DNA of 16,364 nucleotides from CAYSCZ01 sp964429655 (lineage in GTDB: Bacteria; Bacteroidota; Bacteroidia; Cytophagales; Cyclobacteriaceae), in the NCBI GenBank assembly GCA_964429655.1, contig CAYSCZ010000069.1, positions 1 through 16,364 on the forward strand, written 5' to 3'. The notes beneath the pieces were generated by a model, which worked only from the letters and a program-made list of their open reading frames with translations, ran no database searches and had not been told where the DNA came from. Numbering within the stretch: position 1 is the first letter of the stretch; the number at the start of each line of letters is the position of its first letter. A program made the position numbers and the translations under genes. Positions 14,784 to 16,364 of this stretch are shown in pieces.

Positions 14784-15362
14784 GCCTGCTATTGATTCGA
14801 TAGGCAACTCAATATCTCCGAGGTCCAGCATAGCATTTATCAAAGATATTTTTTTGTATTGTTTTAAATCTTTAGCTTTTATTGCTTTTTTTTGAATTAT
14901 TTTAGACGAAAGAAGCAAAGCACTTTTGGTTCCTTCCAGAAGTGGTTTTTCAGGGGTAAACCAATCAGAGCCGTCAAATAAGCATACATTAGCGTAAGAG
15001 CTGTCCGTAATCTTACCTTGTTTTACAATTATAACCTCATCATAATTACTGTTCTTTTCCACCAAATGTTTGAATAATTGCCTGTTGGCATATTTGAATT
15101 GGTAATTGATATTTGCTGATACAAGTTTTATACTTTTGATTTTTTTAAAAAAATAAGGCGTTAATACTATTTCTTTAATATTTCTATTATAAACAATCCT
15201 GCACTTATGTAATCCCGACTTAAGAGGCAGTTTTATTTCTGACAGGTTTATCTTGCTATTTATATAATGATGATCTAAGGTACGATCAACCCTTTTTTGG
15301 TGATGGTCCAGGTTAAGTAACACACCATCTTTGTAAGCAATTGATTCAATAAATTGGCACAT
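14778..15362 (-). CDS. pabC: Aminodeoxychorismate lyase-like protein (PLP aminotransferase class IV fold)
   Basis: PabC releases pyruvate from 4-amino-4-deoxychorismate to give p-aminobenzoate for folate. The protein is 194 residues, shorter than E. coli PabC (about 270), a size I associate with Bacteroidota members. FKYANRQ contains the probable Schiff-base lysine (Lys90), in the position of LKHLNR in E. coli PabC. GKITDSSYANVCLFDG (116-131) is the class IV pattern near the PLP ring nitrogen, with Asp120 where Glu is usual, and LLEGTKS (141-147) is the phosphate/C-terminal loop. Its first 17 nt overlap the end of pabB, so the two are coupled. A D-amino acid or branched-chain aminotransferase role is less likely given the neighbour. 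Confidence 0.85.
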   Translation of the reverse strand: MCQFIESIAYKDGVLLNLDHHQKRVDRTLDHHYINSKINLSEIKLPLKSGLHKCRIVYNRNIKEIVLTPYFFKKIKSIKLVSANINYQFKYANRQLFKHLVEKNSNYDEVIIVKQGKITDSSYANVCLFDGSDWFTPEKPLLEGTKSALLLSSKIIQKKAIKAKDLKQYKKISLINAMLDLGDIELPIESIAGL

Positions 15363-16326
15363 AGATCTTATTGATCATTTCTTCATATTCTTGTTTGGGA
15401 TCGCTAAGCGCGGTTATGCCCCCGCCGCTTTTATATACCATCCTCCCATTTTCATTTTCTATGAACCGGATCATTACTCCCGAGTCCAGGTTTTGACCAT
15501 CAAAATATCCACATATTCCGGTAAAATATCCCCTTTCATAGTCTTCATTTTTTTGTATAATCTCAATCGTTTTTTGCTTGGGTGCTCCTGAAATTGAACC
15601 GGCAGGCAACATAGAAAAAATAATATTGCCCAATTTGCTGTTATATTTTTCCGGAAGTTTACCTGCAATTTTTGAACTCACTTGTAATAGTTCTTTTCCG
15701 GAGGTCTTAATTTTATCAATATATCTAAACCGCTCCACTTTCACATCTTCAGCTATAGTACTCATATCATTTCTAATGAGATCCACAATGGTTATATGTT
15801 CAGCGAATTCTTTTTTGTCCTGAAGGATAATATCTCCGGCATTTTCAATAGCATTATCAATTGTGCCTTTCATGGGATAAGAATATATGAAACCGTCTTT
15901 AATCTGTATGAAAATCTCAGGTGAAAAAATCACGAATTGATTGTTGAAGAAGAGTTTATACTTTGCTTTGCTTACGTTGAAAATTTGATCCAGGCTGCAA
16001 TTCAAGTCTACCAGTGTTTTGGAGGTGAAATTTACAAGAAAGGAGTTACCAAATTTTATTTCATTTATGATGTTTTTCACCTGTTGATTATATATTTCAC
16101 AGGCTTTAGGATAAATATTTTTTATGGGGTCCTGAATTGATTGATGGTTTTTTGCATTGCTGTTAGAAAATCCATTGAAGTTGTATTTTAAAATTGATGG
16201 TTTAATTTCATTAAGCTTTTGGATATAGCATTTCTCTCCTGAAAAATTTGTAAAAAAAATAAAGGGTAATTTATCATAGCCAAAATGGTTTATTAGCGCA
16301 ATGGCATCATCTTGATTATATATCAT
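15346..16326 (-). CDS. pabB: Aminodeoxychorismate synthase component I (chorismate-binding enzyme)
   Basis: PabB aminates chorismate to 4-amino-4-deoxychorismate with ammonia from a PabA-type glutaminase, which is not in the window. The 326 residues are mostly the chorismate-binding catalytic domain: SYPMKGTI (149-156), in which Lys153 matches the nucleophilic lysine of PabB (TrpE has Ala there), EHITIVDLIRND (176-187), LPAGSISGAPK (240-250), ERGYFTGICGYFDG (264-277) and GGGIT (301-305). The N-terminal subdomain of E. coli PabB (about 450 residues) is largely missing, a short form also seen in other Bacteroidota. The stop region overlaps the pabC start by 17 nt. The start ATG lies 38 bp from the window edge, so the promoter is not fully visible. 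AT content is high compared with hutH. Confidence 0.93.
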   Translation of the reverse strand: MIYNQDDAIALINHFGYDKLPFIFFTNFSGEKCYIQKLNEIKPSILKYNFNGFSNSNAKNHQSIQDPIKNIYPKACEIYNQQVKNIINEIKFGNSFLVNFTSKTLVDLNCSLDQIFNVSKAKYKLFFNNQFVIFSPEIFIQIKDGFIYSYPMKGTIDNAIENAGDIILQDKKEFAEHITIVDLIRNDMSTIAEDVKVERFRYIDKIKTSGKELLQVSSKIAGKLPEKYNSKLGNIIFSMLPAGSISGAPKQKTIEIIQKNEDYERGYFTGICGYFDGQNLDSGVMIRFIENENGRMVYKSGGGITALSDPKQEYEEMINKIYVPIY

Positions 16327-16364
16327 CAGTGGGTGTAATGAAAGTATATAATTTATAAAAAAAA

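Overview
The window looks like chromosomal DNA from a Bacteroidota bacterium, most likely a Cytophagales relative. The clues are a TonB-dependent receptor with a typical Bacteroidota C-terminus, promoter boxes of the Bacteroidota form TAnnTTTG placed almost on the start codon, no Shine-Dalgarno sequences, the short forms of PabB and PabC, and an AT-rich composition. No rRNA, tRNA or CRISPR array was seen.

Layout, left to right. (1) 1-605 is the 3' end of an outer-membrane TonB-dependent receptor gene. (2) 606-1276 has no intact gene but carries a decayed IS3-type transposase fragment. (3) 6807-1277, minus strand, is a tight four-gene run: plsC-like acyltransferase, gatC, a 963-residue multi-pass membrane/TPR protein of unknown function, and hutH (histidine ammonia-lyase), with gaps of 21, 0 and 20 bp. 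(4) A divergent L-Ala-D/L-Glu-type dipeptide epimerase lies at 6938-8068. (5) A higBA toxin-antitoxin module (8335-8977) has a perfect palindromic operator and sits between two imperfect ~60-bp direct repeats (8129-8188 and 9187-9247). (6) 12119-9436, minus strand, holds an ECF sigma factor, an overlapping membrane protein that joins an anti-sigma-like N-terminus to a TonB C-terminal domain, a secreted NTF2/SnoaL-like protein and a secreted helical protein. (7) Divergent from the sigma factor is a YfbK-type vWA/DUF3520 protein with a carboxypeptidase-regulatory-like N-terminal domain, followed by a strong intrinsic terminator. (8) A small secreted helical protein converges on pabC-pabB, the folate-branch genes that turn chorismate into p-aminobenzoate.

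Functionally the window mixes housekeeping genes (gatC for tRNA amidation, plsC for phospholipid synthesis, pabBC for folate, hutH for histidine catabolism, the epimerase for murein peptide use) with an accessory patch (IS relic, higBA cassette) and an envelope-signalling locus (sigma / anti-sigma-TonB / vWA). The signalling locus and the membrane-TPR protein inside the plsC-gatC-hutH run are the parts least explained by known biology.
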